NCBI RefSeq assembly: GCF_042767895.1
Contig: NC_091569.1
Coordinates: forward strand, 11,376,923 to 11,386,922
Length of the DNA: 10,000 nt
From: Penaeus vannamei
Taxonomy: Eukaryota; Arthropoda; Malacostraca; Decapoda; Penaeidae
Direction of reading: 5' to 3'
The position numbers and the translations under genes are program-made. Within the stretch, counting starts at the first letter, position 1. Every line of letters starts with the position of its first letter. Shown here one piece after another: positions 9,994 to 10,000 of the stretch. Under the pieces are notes generated by a model. That model ran no database searches. It saw nothing but the letters and a program-made list of their open reading frames with translations, and was not told where the DNA came from.

Positions 9994-10000
9994 CGTCTTA

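Overview
This window looks like non-coding nuclear DNA from a repeat-rich invertebrate. I find no protein-coding gene, no functional RNA gene and no exon chain that I can defend. Its main property is microsatellite load. By my hand tally about a quarter of the window (roughly 2.7 kb) is dinucleotide, pentanucleotide or purine-rich satellite, with blocks recurring every few hundred bases. Such density of long AG, AC and AT tracts is known from decapod crustaceans, especially penaeid shrimps. Cephalopod molluscs are the main alternative. The organism is inferred from composition and from a tRNA-derived SINE, not proven by any gene.

Layout. 1-1252: AT-rich unique sequence with a short 38-bp tandem repeat, a GAAA microsatellite and one imperfect hairpin. 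1253-1500: compound (CT)(CA)(TA) tract. 1501-1905: unique, with two small palindromes. 1906-2254: (AGAAG)22 decaying rightward into mixed GA repeats. 2255-2726: unique, containing a 53-nt imperfect hairpin. 2727-2846: (CA)n. 2847-3385: unique. 3386-3665: polypyrimidine tract and (GT)n, ending in a duplicated 17-bp motif. 3666-4318: unique, with a SINE-like repeat copy and a hairpin. 4319-4523: (CA)n punctuated by four AGAAACAAAC blocks. 4728-5239: a 0.5-kb GA-rich block. 5240-6451: unique, with a tRNA-derived SINE on the minus strand. 6452-6808: compound (TC)(TA)(CA)(TA) tract. 6809-7500: unique, with the second copy of the SINE-like repeat. 7501-7855: GA-rich minisatellite with three 78-94 bp units. 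7856-8965: unique plus an A13/(TTA)n/T11 block. 8966-9355: two long AG tracts. 9356-9878: unique with a T17 run. 9879-9993: interrupted (CA)n.

No genes act together here. Most long open frames lie on microsatellites and translate to His-Thr, Arg-Glu, Ser-Leu, Cys-Val or Tyr-Ile repeats; they are artefacts. The frames in unique sequence are short and match no family I recognise. The observations worth checking are two SINE-type insertions or families, a well-paired 53-nt hairpin, and the higher-order structure and polarity of several satellite arrays. I found no convincing undescribed biological system.
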